From an uncultured Eubacteriales bacterium (lineage in GTDB: Bacteria > Bacillota > Clostridia > Lachnospirales > Lachnospiraceae): 36,501 nucleotides of DNA. A program made the position numbers and the translations under genes. The DNA lies in contig ONSX01000008.1 in the NCBI GenBank assembly GCA_900320615.1, forward strand, positions 1 through 36,501, written 5' to 3'. Below are positions 1 to 7,890 of the stretch, piece by piece. The notes below the pieces were generated by a model. That model made no database searches. It worked only from the letters and a program-made list of their open reading frames with translations, and had not been told where the DNA came from. Within the stretch, counting starts at the first letter, position 1. Each line of letters opens with the position of its first letter.

Positions 1-387
1 AGCACGAATAACCTCTTGATCTGGGTCGCGAGCATCGCGCTTCTTGTCGGCGGAATCGGCGTCATGAACATCATGCTCGTGTCGGTCACGGAGAGAACCG
101 CGGAGATCGGTCTGAAGAAGGCTCTCGGCGCACGAAAGAAGAGCATTCTCGCGCAGTTTCTCACGGAGTCGGCGCTCCTCACGAGCATAGGAGGCGTCCT
201 CGGCGTAGTTGCCGGCATTGTCATGGCCTGTGTCATCGCGAAAATGACCGGTACGCCGGTGGCGATCAGTATTCCATCGATCTTCCTCGGCGTCGGTTTC
301 TCGATGGTTATCGGCATCGTGTTCGGTCTTCTGCCGTCAATCAAGGCGGCAAATCTGAACCCGATCGACGCGCTGCGGCGGGAGTGA
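1..387 (+). CDS. ABC transporter permease, MacB/FtsX type (3' end only)
   Basis: The reading frame is open from base 1 and ends with TGA at 387, so the gene begins outside the window; the TTG at 16 is internal. The visible ~128 residues are the C-terminal FtsX-like permease domain. A transmembrane helix comes first, then the cytosolic coupling segment with the family pattern ERTAEIGLKKALGARKKSI, then a Gly-rich helix (GGVLGVVAGI) and a last helix ending in FGLLPSIKAANLNPIDALR. That ending (A..L.PIDALR.E) is the standard tail of MacB-type permeases, which work with a LolD-like ATPase to export peptides or drugs or to act as mechanotransducers. The ATPase and the periplasmic/extracellular domain are not visible. 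The family is clear; the substrate cannot be inferred. Confidence 0.9.
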   Translation, partial: STNNLLIWVASIALLVGGIGVMNIMLVSVTERTAEIGLKKALGARKKSILAQFLTESALLTSIGGVLGVVAGIVMACVIAKMTGTPVAISIPSIFLGVGFSMVIGIVFGLLPSIKAANLNPIDALRRE

Positions 388-471
388 GGCGGTGCAAAGA
401 TGCGCCGGCCGGATGATCTGTGAAAGTCTGCATGGATTTAGAAAGGCCTTCGAGGCCACATGTCAAATGTG

Positions 472-514
472 AAAAGCGGGCGTTTTTCCCTCGCCGGGAA
501 AGACGCCCGCTTTT
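472..514. terminator. Bidirectional intrinsic terminator
   Basis: A near-perfect inverted repeat: the arms AAAAGCGGGCGT and ACGCCCGCTTTT enclose an inner TTTCCC/GGGAAA stem with a TCGCC loop. T runs follow on both strands. It sits between the convergent ABC permease (ends 387) and the reverse-strand Nif11 gene (ends 558), so it can stop transcription from both sides. Confidence 0.9.
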
Positions 515-557
515 CATTTTCGTTAGAGAAGCCGTGTGAAGAGAAAGTCTGTGAGCC

Positions 558-839
558 TTACAGTGTATCGAGAAAAAGCTCATAGTAGTCATCTTCGCCC
601 TCGAGGAGAGGGGAGTGAACTCTCCCATCATCCTCGTGGCGGCGTTTCTCCTCATTGTATGTTTCTCCGGCACTGATCAGGTCCATCTCGTAAATGGGAA
701 ATCCGTACCGCGTGCTGAGTCTGCAGAACTCAGCGAGTGGATAATCAGAGTTACGCGTCGCCAGAAGCGACTGCCTGACATCCGGATTGTCGCGCGCCAG
801 CAGTCTGAGTCCGTTCAGGGACTCGTCCAGATTGTCCAT
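558..839 (-). CDS. Small stand-alone Nif11-domain protein
   Basis: A 93-residue protein with ATG at 839 and a good Shine-Dalgarno (TGGAGGT, about 9 nt upstream). Residues ~1-57 follow the Nif11 helical pattern: an N-terminal helix with L..LA.D..VRQSLLA, then D.PLAEFC....YGFPIYEMDLISAGE, which matches the family's 'L..D..L...L..A.D..E....A...GY.F....L' layout. Nif11 domains are best known as long leader regions of nitrile-hydratase/Nif11-type RiPP precursors, but many copies stand alone with unknown roles. Here the C-terminal 35 residues are acidic (LLEGEDDYYELF). They have no double-Gly cleavage site and no Cys/Ser/Thr-rich core, and no modifying enzyme is adjacent. A RiPP precursor is therefore unlikely on present evidence. 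The family call rests on pattern alone. Confidence 0.68.
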   Translation of the reverse strand: MDNLDESLNGLRLLARDNPDVRQSLLATRNSDYPLAEFCRLSTRYGFPIYEMDLISAGETYNEEKRRHEDDGRVHSPLLEGEDDYYELFLDTL

Positions 840-969
840 AGTGCCATACCTCCATTTTGATGCTCCCGCCTGCTTTGCCGTGTCCTCAGAGCCGTGTGCC
901 GGAAGATTCCGATGAGCGGCTCAGATGAAACGGGTGAGCGGAACCTGCGGGCGGCCCGTTGACGAGGAA

Positions 970-998
970 AGTATAGCACAGTTCGCGGAGGAGGTCAG
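970..998 (-). promoter_or_regulatory. Sigma-A promoter for the Nif11 gene (extended -10)
   Basis: On the reverse strand: -35 CTGACC, 17-nt spacer, and -10 TATACT preceded by TG (TGCTATACT, an extended -10). It would give a leader of about 120 nt before the ATG at 839. Confidence 0.55.
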
Positions 999-1054
999 AA
1001 AAGGCCGCTTTTTGTACTTTTACGGGTGATTTCTGCGCAAATCTGTATGCAATC

Positions 1055-2506
1055 TCACTTGATATTGCCCGTCACGTTGTAGGTGCTGCTCTGGGGTGCG
1101 ATCACGGCGTTGTAGAATGCATCTTCTGTCGGATATCCGACGACATAGTGGCCGGCGCTGTCCATTGTGATGATCTGATTGTCGTCAGGCGTGACCGGGG
1201 TCGATGCATTCGGGATCTTGACGCTGCCGTCGCTTCCGATCGTGATGTTATCGAAGCGGAACGTATAATAATAATCGGTCGCGCTCCGGAGGTCTGAGCT
1301 GTAAGTGATCTGATAGACGAAGTAGAGATGGTTGTTGTTTCCGGCTGTCTTCGATGTCAGCAGGTACTCACCGAGGAGTTTCATACTGCGCATAGTCTCG
1401 TGGACATTGCTCGACGGGTTTGTATTCCAGGTGTTTGCGACCTCGGCATTTCGGAGGCTCTGGCAGTGGCTGTCGAGGTTGCTGATCTCATCTTGCGGAA
1501 TCTGGGAGAGCTTCGTGAGGTTCGACGTAAGACCACTCACTGTGAAGTCCTTTGTGAGCGCCTCCGGCTCCTTTCCTGTTTTCTTCGTGTAGGCCGTGAA
1601 AGTTCCGTCGCTGTCGTCGGGAGACTTGACGGTCAGGGTGACTGTGTCGCCGTTGCTTAAGGCCTGCGCTGCGCTCAGCTTGTAGGTGAGACCGTCTGCG
1701 GCCTGTCCGCTTACCGCCGCTGTGCCGAGTCCGTCATATCCTGAGAATTTGACGGTTACGCCGTCAAATGCGTTGAATTGTTTCGCCTTTGCAGAAGAGG
1801 AGCCCGTGGATGTGCTGCCGGCAGCCGATATGGAAGCGGTCGTTTCTGAGACGACTGAAGAAGGGCTCTCCGTCCCTTTCCCTTTTCCAGGCAGGTGCAG
1901 CTTTCCGGAGAAAATGAGAAACAGCACGCCCGCCGCGCAGATGCCGACGATCAGGCTGATGATCACCGGGAGGAACGGGTGGCCGCCGGAAGAGCCGGCC
2001 TCATCGCTTCGCTGACTGGATTCTCCGCAATTGTTTTCTGACGAAGGGAAGCTGCTGCCTTCATCGAAGAAACCGGGATTTTCGAAGGGGCTGGTATTAT
2101 CAGACGGGAAATGCGGATTCTCCCCGCTGCCAGAGTAAATCTGTGTGCCTTCCCCGGTATTCTCCGGATTTTCTCTGCTATAGCTGCTGTCTGGCGCAGG
2201 ATATGCGGCACAGCTGCTGTATGTGTCGTAACCGTCATATGCGCCGTGGTTTTTCCCGGCGTAGCCGCTGTATGCGCCGTATTTTTCCCCGGTATAATCG
2301 CTGTATCTGCCGAAAGCTTCTCCTGCTTTCTTTTCATTCCGATCAGGGATATATTTGTATCCGGCGGGTGCCTCTCCGGGATATTTTTCCTCTCGCACAT
2401 TCTGGGAATTTTCGGGTGTATCTTCTGTGTCGATGACCTTCGCACCGCAGTACCCGCAGAAGATGCTGTCATCTTCAAGTTTCTTTCCACAATTCGGACA
2501 GTACAT
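1055..2506 (-). CDS. Zinc-ribbon, single-pass membrane protein with a large extracellular domain
   Basis: The start is set at ATG 2506 (MYCPNCGKK), which has GAGGGGG 5-10 nt upstream; an in-frame upstream start would add 17 unconserved residues. The N-terminal zinc ribbon is CPNC...CGYC (residues ~3-25). Next come ~150 residues rich in Tyr, Gly, Ser and Asn (YSGYAGKNHGAYDGY-type repeats), then a transmembrane helix at about residues 180-205 (FLPVIISLIVGICAAGVLFLIF). A Ser/Thr-rich stalk and a ~230-residue extracellular part follow. That part begins FDGVTVKFSGYDGLGTA, a motif I associate with Firmicute surface proteins of this layout. It is the last gene of the leftward set, 19 nt after the L,D-transpeptidase. 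The function is not known. The layout (cytosolic zinc ribbon, disordered linker, helix, outside domain) matches three other proteins here. Confidence 0.8.
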   Translation of the reverse strand: MYCPNCGKKLEDDSIFCGYCGAKVIDTEDTPENSQNVREEKYPGEAPAGYKYIPDRNEKKAGEAFGRYSDYTGEKYGAYSGYAGKNHGAYDGYDTYSSCAAYPAPDSSYSRENPENTGEGTQIYSGSGENPHFPSDNTSPFENPGFFDEGSSFPSSENNCGESSQRSDEAGSSGGHPFLPVIISLIVGICAAGVLFLIFSGKLHLPGKGKGTESPSSVVSETTASISAAGSTSTGSSSAKAKQFNAFDGVTVKFSGYDGLGTAAVSGQAADGLTYKLSAAQALSNGDTVTLTVKSPDDSDGTFTAYTKKTGKEPEALTKDFTVSGLTSNLTKLSQIPQDEISNLDSHCQSLRNAEVANTWNTNPSSNVHETMRSMKLLGEYLLTSKTAGNNNHLYFVYQITYSSDLRSATDYYYTFRFDNITIGSDGSVKIPNASTPVTPDDNQIITMDSAGHYVVGYPTEDAFYNAVIAPQSSTYNVTGNIK

Positions 2507-2525
2507 AATGTTCCCCCTCTTATGC

Positions 2526-3461
2526 TCAGTAGGAGCTGATATTTTCCGGCGTATCAATCACGAATGCGCATCCGTCTGTCAGTTTTTGCAGGATCGAGAC
2601 CATCTCATTTTCAGGTATGGAGACACAGCCGGCAGTCGGTCTGCCTGTCGAGCAGTGGAGGAAGACGGCGGATCCGAGTCCCGGTGTGCAGCTGCTGTTG
2701 TATCCGATCGAAAGTGCGTAGTCGTAGGCGCTTCCCGTGCCGACGATATTTTCGCCGCTGCTCCAGTCGGCCTGTACATCATTTGTCGAGACGAGGCGGT
2801 TATAATACTGAGAGGACGAGTCGTCCACCCAGTAGTAGGAACTGTCAACCTGCAGATAGCCGGCCGGGCAGCCAGGGTCTGGCTGACTGCCAAATGCAGT
2901 GCCCGCCGCGAACACGCCGACCGGTGTTTTTTCGTCGCCCTCCACTGTTTTTCCGAGACCGTTTCGGCCGATATAACCGCTCGTCTCGAGGAGCTGGGAC
3001 CACGCGCCGTCGGCACCTTTCTGATGAAAGCTCACGGTGCATGTTGTTCCCGTCGCCTCGACAAGGATCAGCTCATTGTAAGAAGCCGCGACTTTGAGGC
3101 CGGCGACCTTTGCATCTGTCTGTCGAAGAGCCGCGGGGTCCGTCTGCATGGCGATCTCTGCCTGAGCCGTGGCGGTGTCTGTCTGCTTGAGCTGACTGGA
3201 CGCATCTGACGAAGCAGAGGACGCGGCCGGAGTGGACGACGAAGGCACGGACGCGGTGCCCGCTGCAGCTGCATCTGAAACGGCTGCAGAGGACACGGCT
3301 GTATCGGGAGAGCTCCCGGCTGCGGGCTGATTTCTGAGGCGCGTTAAGTCGCTTTGCATTTTCTGAAGGCGGCCGAAGAGGAGACCGTTCATCGCAAGTG
3401 AAATGACAAGCAGTATGCAGAGCACGATAGTCATGACGGGAAAGACGTGTTCTTTCTTCAT
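2526..3461 (-). CDS. L,D-transpeptidase, YkuD domain, membrane-anchored
   Basis: The N-terminal anchor helix is at residues ~7-30 (VFPVMTIVLCILLVISLAMN). A short coiled/polar part and a Ser/Ala-rich linker follow (to ~residue 110). The YkuD domain occupies ~residues 125-305. The catalytic signature is present: His269, ten residues ahead of Cys279, in HCSTGRPTAGCVSIPE. The family forms 3-3 peptide cross-links in peptidoglycan or attaches proteins to it, via an acyl-enzyme on the Cys, outside the membrane. Its ATG overlaps the TGA of the preceding zinc-ribbon gene by 4 nt (ATGA), indicating translational coupling. Lying among zinc-ribbon membrane genes, it is the one clear wall enzyme in the locus and suggests a cell-envelope job for the set. 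Confidence 0.9.
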   Translation of the reverse strand: MKKEHVFPVMTIVLCILLVISLAMNGLLFGRLQKMQSDLTRLRNQPAAGSSPDTAVSSAAVSDAAAAGTASVPSSSTPAASSASSDASSQLKQTDTATAQAEIAMQTDPAALRQTDAKVAGLKVAASYNELILVEATGTTCTVSFHQKGADGAWSQLLETSGYIGRNGLGKTVEGDEKTPVGVFAAGTAFGSQPDPGCPAGYLQVDSSYYWVDDSSSQYYNRLVSTNDVQADWSSGENIVGTGSAYDYALSIGYNSSCTPGLGSAVFLHCSTGRPTAGCVSIPENEMVSILQKLTDGCAFVIDTPENISSY

Positions 3462-4084
3462 CGCTGTCTGCTCTCCGTGCCGGTCAGGTCTGCGCCGCAG
3501 CAGATGCAGAAGCGTGTGCCGGGCTTGTAAGGTCTTCCGCAGTTCGGGCAGATGTTTTGTGCGCCTGAGGTGAGATCTGCGGAAGGATGAACCTGTGGCT
3601 GTTCCATGGGCTGGCTCTGCGCGGGAGGTTCAGACGGCTGCATGTATGGATGCTCCTGCGGCTGGCCTCCGGGCTGCTGCATGTACGATTGACCTGCATA
3701 CTGCGATCCCATGTTCTGCTGCGCCGCGGCAATCGGTGCGCCGCAGCACATGCAATACGGCGTGCCGACTGCTACTTCTGCTCCGCAGTTCGGGCAGCGG
3801 ACGACACCGCGCAGCTGGTCGTACTGAGCGATCTGTCCGTTCATATAGGTCGTTGTGTCATCGATGTCGCGGATCACCTGATCGTAATTCATCGATTCCT
3901 GCGACAGATGCTTTCGCTCCATGTAGACCATGGTTCCGAGCGTGTGGTAGTCGTTGTCAATGCGCTGCTGGCACTGCTCGATTGAATGCTTCAGCTGGCT
4001 CTGAAGCGTAAAATCGTTCGCGCGCTGTGAGATTGCGTTACCTGCGTGGGAGATGCTTTCTCCCAGAGATTCCAGAAATGCCAT
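3458..4084 (-). CDS. Double zinc-ribbon protein with N-terminal coiled region
   Basis: ATG 4084 (MAFLESLGESI) is preferred; the frame extends 18 residues further upstream, but those residues look unconserved, and purines (AAGAAGAG) precede ATG 4084. Residues ~1-90 are helical and charged and likely form a coiled coil. The first zinc ribbon is at ~94-115 (CPNC...CMCC). A Gln/Pro/Met-rich linker with MQQP and QPMEQPQ follows, and the second zinc ribbon lies near the C-terminus (CPNC...CICC). No transmembrane helix is visible, so it is probably cytosolic and may act as a scaffold. It is coupled to the L,D-transpeptidase by a 4-nt overlap. A large hairpin lies just upstream of its ribosome binding site. 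The function is unknown. Confidence 0.78.
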   Translation of the reverse strand: MAFLESLGESISHAGNAISQRANDFTLQSQLKHSIEQCQQRIDNDYHTLGTMVYMERKHLSQESMNYDQVIRDIDDTTTYMNGQIAQYDQLRGVVRCPNCGAEVAVGTPYCMCCGAPIAAAQQNMGSQYAGQSYMQQPGGQPQEHPYMQPSEPPAQSQPMEQPQVHPSADLTSGAQNICPNCGRPYKPGTRFCICCGADLTGTESRQR

Positions 4085-4100
4085 AATTTTTCTCTTCTTG

Positions 4101-4157
4101 CTATTCAGTACCCAGACTCGGAATACGAAGCGTTCCAAGCCTGGGAATGCTGAATAG
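4101..4157 (-). other. Large intercistronic RNA hairpin
   Basis: In the reverse-strand transcript, CTATTCAG (8 bp) pairs with CTGAATAG. Inside it CCCAG pairs with CTGGG and CTTGGAA pairs with TTCCGAG (one G-U). It lies between two co-directional zinc-ribbon genes and ends a few nt before the ribosome binding site of the downstream one. No T run follows, so it is not an ordinary intrinsic terminator. An RNA-processing, stability or translation-control element is more likely. Confidence 0.7.
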
Positions 4158-4174
4158 TTACCCTTTCTTTATTA

Positions 4175-6268
4175 TTATTTCAGACGCTCTCCGATGGGAT
4201 GACCGCATTTAGTGCAGAACTTTGCGCCGGGTTTCAGTGGAGCTCCGCATTTAGTGCAGAATCCCTGAGACTGAGGCACCGGTGACGGGGCAGGAGCGAA
4301 AGAATCTTCCGTACGCTCTGCGGTATAAATGCCGTTTGAGCGCAGCGGAGCAGTCTGATCAGCAGAAACGTCCGGCCTGTCCGGAGGTATGGCAGCGCCT
4401 TCTGTAACAGGTGCCATTGTCTGTGCGGTCGGTTCTGTCGCGGAACCCCTGGAGAATTCTGCGGCAGACTTTTCTGCGGAATCAGCTGCGGATTTTGCGG
4501 CAGCCTCGCTCTGAAGCGCTCTGTCTACCATTGCTCTTGCTGCTGATTCCGCATGGGTCTGCGTATCACAGACTACATTTGTGCCTGTCTTCTGTTTACT
4601 TTGTGTATTGGATATTTCATCAGCTTCGGCCTTCGGGCTTTCCTGCTCAGTCTCTGGAGTGAGCGGAACAGCATGGATTAATGGATGAACCTTTCTCTTC
4701 GGAATAAAGATACGGGTACTTCCAGCGTCGCCTGCGTTCTGTGCTGGCTGCTTCGGAGCAGATGCCGGCGATTCTGCCTGCCTTGCCGCGGTAGGCTGAC
4801 TTCCCTGAGATACATGAGCTGAATCGGAATTTTCGCCAGGTCCTACCGGCCGATATGGAGCTGCGCTCTGATTCGGGTTAAAGCCCTGATTTGGGTTAAA
4901 GCCCTGATTCGGGTTAAAGCCCTGATTCGGGTTAAAGCCCTGATTCGGGTTAAAGCCCTGATTCGGATTAAAGCCCTGATTCGGGTTAAAGCCTTGATTC
5001 GGATTAAAGCCCTGATTCGGGTTAAAGCCCTGATTCGGGTTAAAGCCTTGATTCGGATTAAAGCCCTGATTCGGGTTAAAGCCTTGATTCGGATTAAAGC
5101 CCTGATTCGGGTTAAAGCCCTGATTCGGGTTAAAGCTCTGGTTCGGGTTAAAGTCCTGATTCGGGTTCATCCTCTGGTTCGGATAATAGTTCGGGTCCTG
5201 TGCTGACGGGCCTTTCTTCGGGGTGTTTCCGATTTTTCCGCTCGTTCTCATCGAGAAATGACCAGACCAGGTTGCCTCTTGTGTCCCATACCATACGGTG
5301 AGTGCGAGGATGAGGAAAATGAGACCCCAGATCGCGGTGCCGCCGAGTGAGAAGAGAGCGGATTTTTCTCCGGCATACGCAATGCCATTACTGGTCATAA
5401 ATTTATTGAATTTGACGACAAGGACAATGGATATGATAAAGCTGATAATAAATGAGCAGGCGTATGGAATCATCGCTATGGTCTTTTGATCAGACGGACC
5501 TGCCAGAATCCACAGCATAGCAAGAATTGCAAGAAGAACCACAGCAATGTTAAGCAGTGTGAGCAGAATGGCGCCTATACGAACAGCATCGGATATTTCT
5601 TCCAGCAGATTAATGAGAGTGGCAGGATCGGAAAGGTCACTCAGATCACCGTCACTGAAATCTTCGTTTTCAAAAGATTCGTCATCAAAATCGTCATCAT
5701 AATTGGTTAGTGCCTTCAGAATACCCAGATCTTTTGATAATGAATTCAGAACCCGTGCGTCGCCTGCGAGTTCTCCCATGCTGAACTTGCCATCACGTAT
5801 TGTCTTCAGCATATACAGGATGCCATTTGCATATTTATCGGTATTCATACTGATTCCATAATCAGACAGCCAACTCTGAATGGAGTGATTATATCCAGGG
5901 GTATTGAGAGCGCCCTTGGCCATTGGATACATTACAGAATAATAGTGTTCAATGGACACACCATAGATTGTTTTCGGCAGTTTGATCCATCCGCCGCACA
6001 GATAAAACAGCAGAGAAATGAAGACCAGCGCGGCCGCGATGATTTGTCTCACGCCCGGCGTCTTTCTGCCAGCTTTTCCGGATGTGAAAAATTGCCCTCT
6101 TTTTGTGAACGGACTCTGCTTCGGCTGTCTGTACGGAGCCTGTCCGTACGGATTCTGCCCCTGTACCTGTCCGTACGGGGACTGCTCATAGTGATCTTGT
6201 CCCTGCGGCTGTCCATACGGCATGCTCTGTCCGGGAGCATCTGAATAGTACGAATGGTTATTTTGCAT
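4175..6268 (-). CDS. Zinc-ribbon multi-pass membrane protein with NPNQGF repeat array
   Basis: 697 residues; the start ATG 6268 has GGGAGGGAA upstream. Residues ~1-60 are Gln/Tyr/Gly/Pro-rich (PYGQPQGQ). About four hydrophobic helices follow: one near 75-95 (IIAAALVFISLLFYLCGGW), then, after a ~130-residue loop, three between ~230 and 340. A stretch of about 17 hexapeptides based on NPNQGF comes next, then a long Ala/Glu/Pro-rich disordered region. The C-terminus is a zinc ribbon (CTKC...CTKC). The zinc ribbon is thus at the C-terminus rather than the N-terminus as in its neighbours. First gene of the leftward set, behind a promoter at 6318-6346. No known family could be named for the membrane part. 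Confidence 0.8.
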   Translation of the reverse strand: MQNNHSYYSDAPGQSMPYGQPQGQDHYEQSPYGQVQGQNPYGQAPYRQPKQSPFTKRGQFFTSGKAGRKTPGVRQIIAAALVFISLLFYLCGGWIKLPKTIYGVSIEHYYSVMYPMAKGALNTPGYNHSIQSWLSDYGISMNTDKYANGILYMLKTIRDGKFSMGELAGDARVLNSLSKDLGILKALTNYDDDFDDESFENEDFSDGDLSDLSDPATLINLLEEISDAVRIGAILLTLLNIAVVLLAILAMLWILAGPSDQKTIAMIPYACSFIISFIISIVLVVKFNKFMTSNGIAYAGEKSALFSLGGTAIWGLIFLILALTVWYGTQEATWSGHFSMRTSGKIGNTPKKGPSAQDPNYYPNQRMNPNQDFNPNQSFNPNQGFNPNQGFNPNQGFNPNQGFNPNQGFNPNQGFNPNQGFNPNQGFNPNQGFNPNQGFNPNQGFNPNQGFNPNQGFNPNQGFNPNQSAAPYRPVGPGENSDSAHVSQGSQPTAARQAESPASAPKQPAQNAGDAGSTRIFIPKRKVHPLIHAVPLTPETEQESPKAEADEISNTQSKQKTGTNVVCDTQTHAESAARAMVDRALQSEAAAKSAADSAEKSAAEFSRGSATEPTAQTMAPVTEGAAIPPDRPDVSADQTAPLRSNGIYTAERTEDSFAPAPSPVPQSQGFCTKCGAPLKPGAKFCTKCGHPIGERLK
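4867..5180 (-). repeat. 18-bp tandem repeats coding for NPNQGF
   Basis: About 17 head-to-tail copies of an 18-bp unit, nearly identical at the DNA level (only isolated T/C and G/A changes). They code for NPNQGF, with degenerate copies (RM, DF, SF endings) at the N-terminal side. The near-identity points to recent expansion and copy-number variability by slippage or recombination. The array stays in frame with any copy number. Confidence 0.97.
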
Positions 6269-6317
6269 ATGCTTCCCTCCCTGTACCTCTTACATAAAAT
6301 TAGCATATTTATAGTAA

Positions 6318-6346
6318 ATAATACGGCTTCAGGCGTTCAGATGCAA
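6318..6346 (-). promoter_or_regulatory. Promoter for the leftward zinc-ribbon gene set
   Basis: On the reverse strand: TTGCAT, 17 nt, TATTAT (5 of 6 to the -10 consensus). It sits about 50 nt ahead of the ATG at 6268, in the AT-rich divergent gap. Confidence 0.5.
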
Positions 6347-6354
6347 TTGAGAGG

Positions 6355-6383
6355 CTGAATTTTGTCCTCTGATAGAGTAAAAT
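6355..6383 (+). promoter_or_regulatory. Candidate promoter for the rightward FHA-ABC/kinase set
   Basis: CTGAAT, 17 nt, TAAAAT (5 of 6 at -10, weak -35). It lies 34 nt ahead of the ATG at 6418 and nearly back-to-back with the leftward promoter. Confidence 0.38.
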
Positions 6384-6417
6384 AGATCCTGTTCATTGGG
6401 AAAGGTGATTGTCATTT

Positions 6418-7890
6418 ATGGAAGAAAAAGGGCTTACATTTATCTACGGAGGAAGGGTCCGCACTGCAGGGTTCCCGCGGCGAATGTTTCTTACGCGAGG
6501 CGGTGAGGATATGGAGGGGGCCTTTGTGTTCCCGGCACCGTTTCTCGGCAGAAGTCAAGGCTGCTTTGTCGAGGATGGAAAGGGCTGCTGCTATGTTGAG
6601 TTTGGTGAAGGGGGCCATGCCAGGCTGAACGGCCGTCCGCTCATGAAAGAGACGAAGACGTATCTGAAGGACGGCGATCTGCTTTCATTTTCAGAAGAAG
6701 AGATCCGGACGGACAGCGACTATCTTTATATCCTGTTCGGGGACAAATGCAGGACGCAGAACTGGAACCGTGTGTCCTTTCGCTCGGCTGTCGATCAGGT
6801 CACAGGCTGCAGCGCGTTCCGCCGGTCTAATGTCGGCTGGGCTGCTCTTACAAGAACGGGCAGCGGAGAGACCGTGATACGAAATGGTTCGGCAGCTGTA
6901 TCACCGGGGGAACTCATGACGGGAGAGGTCATCGGAGCGGGCGGGCGACTGTTCATTGTGCTTGAAGATGGGCTGCTCTATCAGCTGGAAAAAAGGAGGG
7001 CGCCAGAGAGAAGCTGCAACATTGCGGGCGCGCCGACAAATCTGCCGCTCACGATTAATCTCGAGGAGCGTTCCGTGCGGGTGCATTTCCGGAAGCATAT
7101 TTTGCTGAAGGATATCAGGCTCAGCATTGAGCCCGGGGAGATGGTCCTGATTCTCGGAGGGTCAGGCGCCGGAAAGACGACGTTCATGAATGCGGTCATG
7201 GGATACGAGAAGGGCAGGGGCCGCATTCTCTACGGAGGTACGGATATCTACAGTCACTTTTCGACTATGAAGCACCAGATCGGCTTTGTGCCGCAGGCCG
7301 ATCTCATGCGGACAGACGATACAGTTCGGAAAACACTCGACGACGCGGCAAAGCTGAAGCTTCCCGTGAAGATCACGACAGACAGACGGATGCGCCGTGC
7401 GCGCGTCGATGAGGTAATGGCCGAGATGGGGCTTACCAATGAGGCGGATGAGCTGGTATCGAAGCTCTCGGGCGGGCAGCGGAAGCGCCTGAGTATTGCG
7501 GTTGAGTTGATTTCCGACCCGGGTCTCTTTTTTCTTGACGAGCCGGATTCAGGGCTCGACGGAAATATGGCGCGCAATCTGATGGAGGAGCTCCGCGAGA
7601 TCGCGGAGAAGGGCAAGATCGTTCTTGTTATTTCCCATTCGCCGGACCGTGCGGCTGATCTTTTCGACAAGGTCATTGTTCTCGCAAAGAGCGAGGCGGA
7701 CAATATCGGTCATCTTGCCTACTACGGTTCTGTCGGTAATGCGTTCCGTTTCTTCGGGACGGAGTCGCTCGAGGAGATCGTAAAGAAGGTGAACCGGAAG
7801 GATGAAGGCGGAGACGGGCAGGCCGACGACTTTATCCGTTCATTTTCGATCATGAGAAGACAGAGAGAGCAGGCGGGAGGAAAGTTGTAA
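6418..7890 (+). CDS. FHA-like/ABC transporter ATPase (ABCG-type)
   Basis: ATG 6418 is chosen because AAAGGTG lies about 10 nt upstream; the TTG three codons earlier is too close to that site. Residues ~1-115 look like a degenerate FHA domain (FLGRSQG..., then LNGRPL...LKDGDLLSF). A second FHA-like segment may follow at ~125-200 (SAFRRSN...VIRNGS...GGRLFIVLEDG). The ABC domain is complete: Walker A GGSGAGKTT at 247-255, signature LSGGQ at ~350-354, Walker B LFFLDEP with D374-E375, and an H-loop (VISHS). The ATPase is most like ABCG/White-type exporters. The partner permease overlaps it by 1 nt. In Mycobacterium tuberculosis, Rv1747 joins FHA, ABC ATPase and permease in one chain and is a substrate of kinase PknF. 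The same parts occur here as separate genes, including a nearby kinase, so phospho-control of export is a reasonable inference. Confidence 0.85.
   Translation: MEEKGLTFIYGGRVRTAGFPRRMFLTRGGEDMEGAFVFPAPFLGRSQGCFVEDGKGCCYVEFGEGGHARLNGRPLMKETKTYLKDGDLLSFSEEEIRTDSDYLYILFGDKCRTQNWNRVSFRSAVDQVTGCSAFRRSNVGWAALTRTGSGETVIRNGSAAVSPGELMTGEVIGAGGRLFIVLEDGLLYQLEKRRAPERSCNIAGAPTNLPLTINLEERSVRVHFRKHILLKDIRLSIEPGEMVLILGGSGAGKTTFMNAVMGYEKGRGRILYGGTDIYSHFSTMKHQIGFVPQADLMRTDDTVRKTLDDAAKLKLPVKITTDRRMRRARVDEVMAEMGLTNEADELVSKLSGGQRKRLSIAVELISDPGLFFLDEPDSGLDGNMARNLMEELREIAEKGKIVLVISHSPDRAADLFDKVIVLAKSEADNIGHLAYYGSVGNAFRFFGTESLEEIVKKVNRKDEGGDGQADDFIRSFSIMRRQREQAGGKL

Noticed and set aside
341-673. Open frame on the reverse strand over the terminator and the Nif11 gene
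   Set aside because: It runs through a strong terminator hairpin and overlaps the better supported Nif11 frame; composition is Arg/Ser-rich as in shadow frames.
1003-1020. AAAAG/CTTTT hairpin after the zinc-ribbon gene ending at 1055
   Set aside because: The stem is only about 5 bp and does not stand out; terminator call not supported.
4867-5180. Regular repeats considered as a CRISPR array
   Set aside because: The units are contiguous 18-mers with no spacers, and they are in frame within a long gene.
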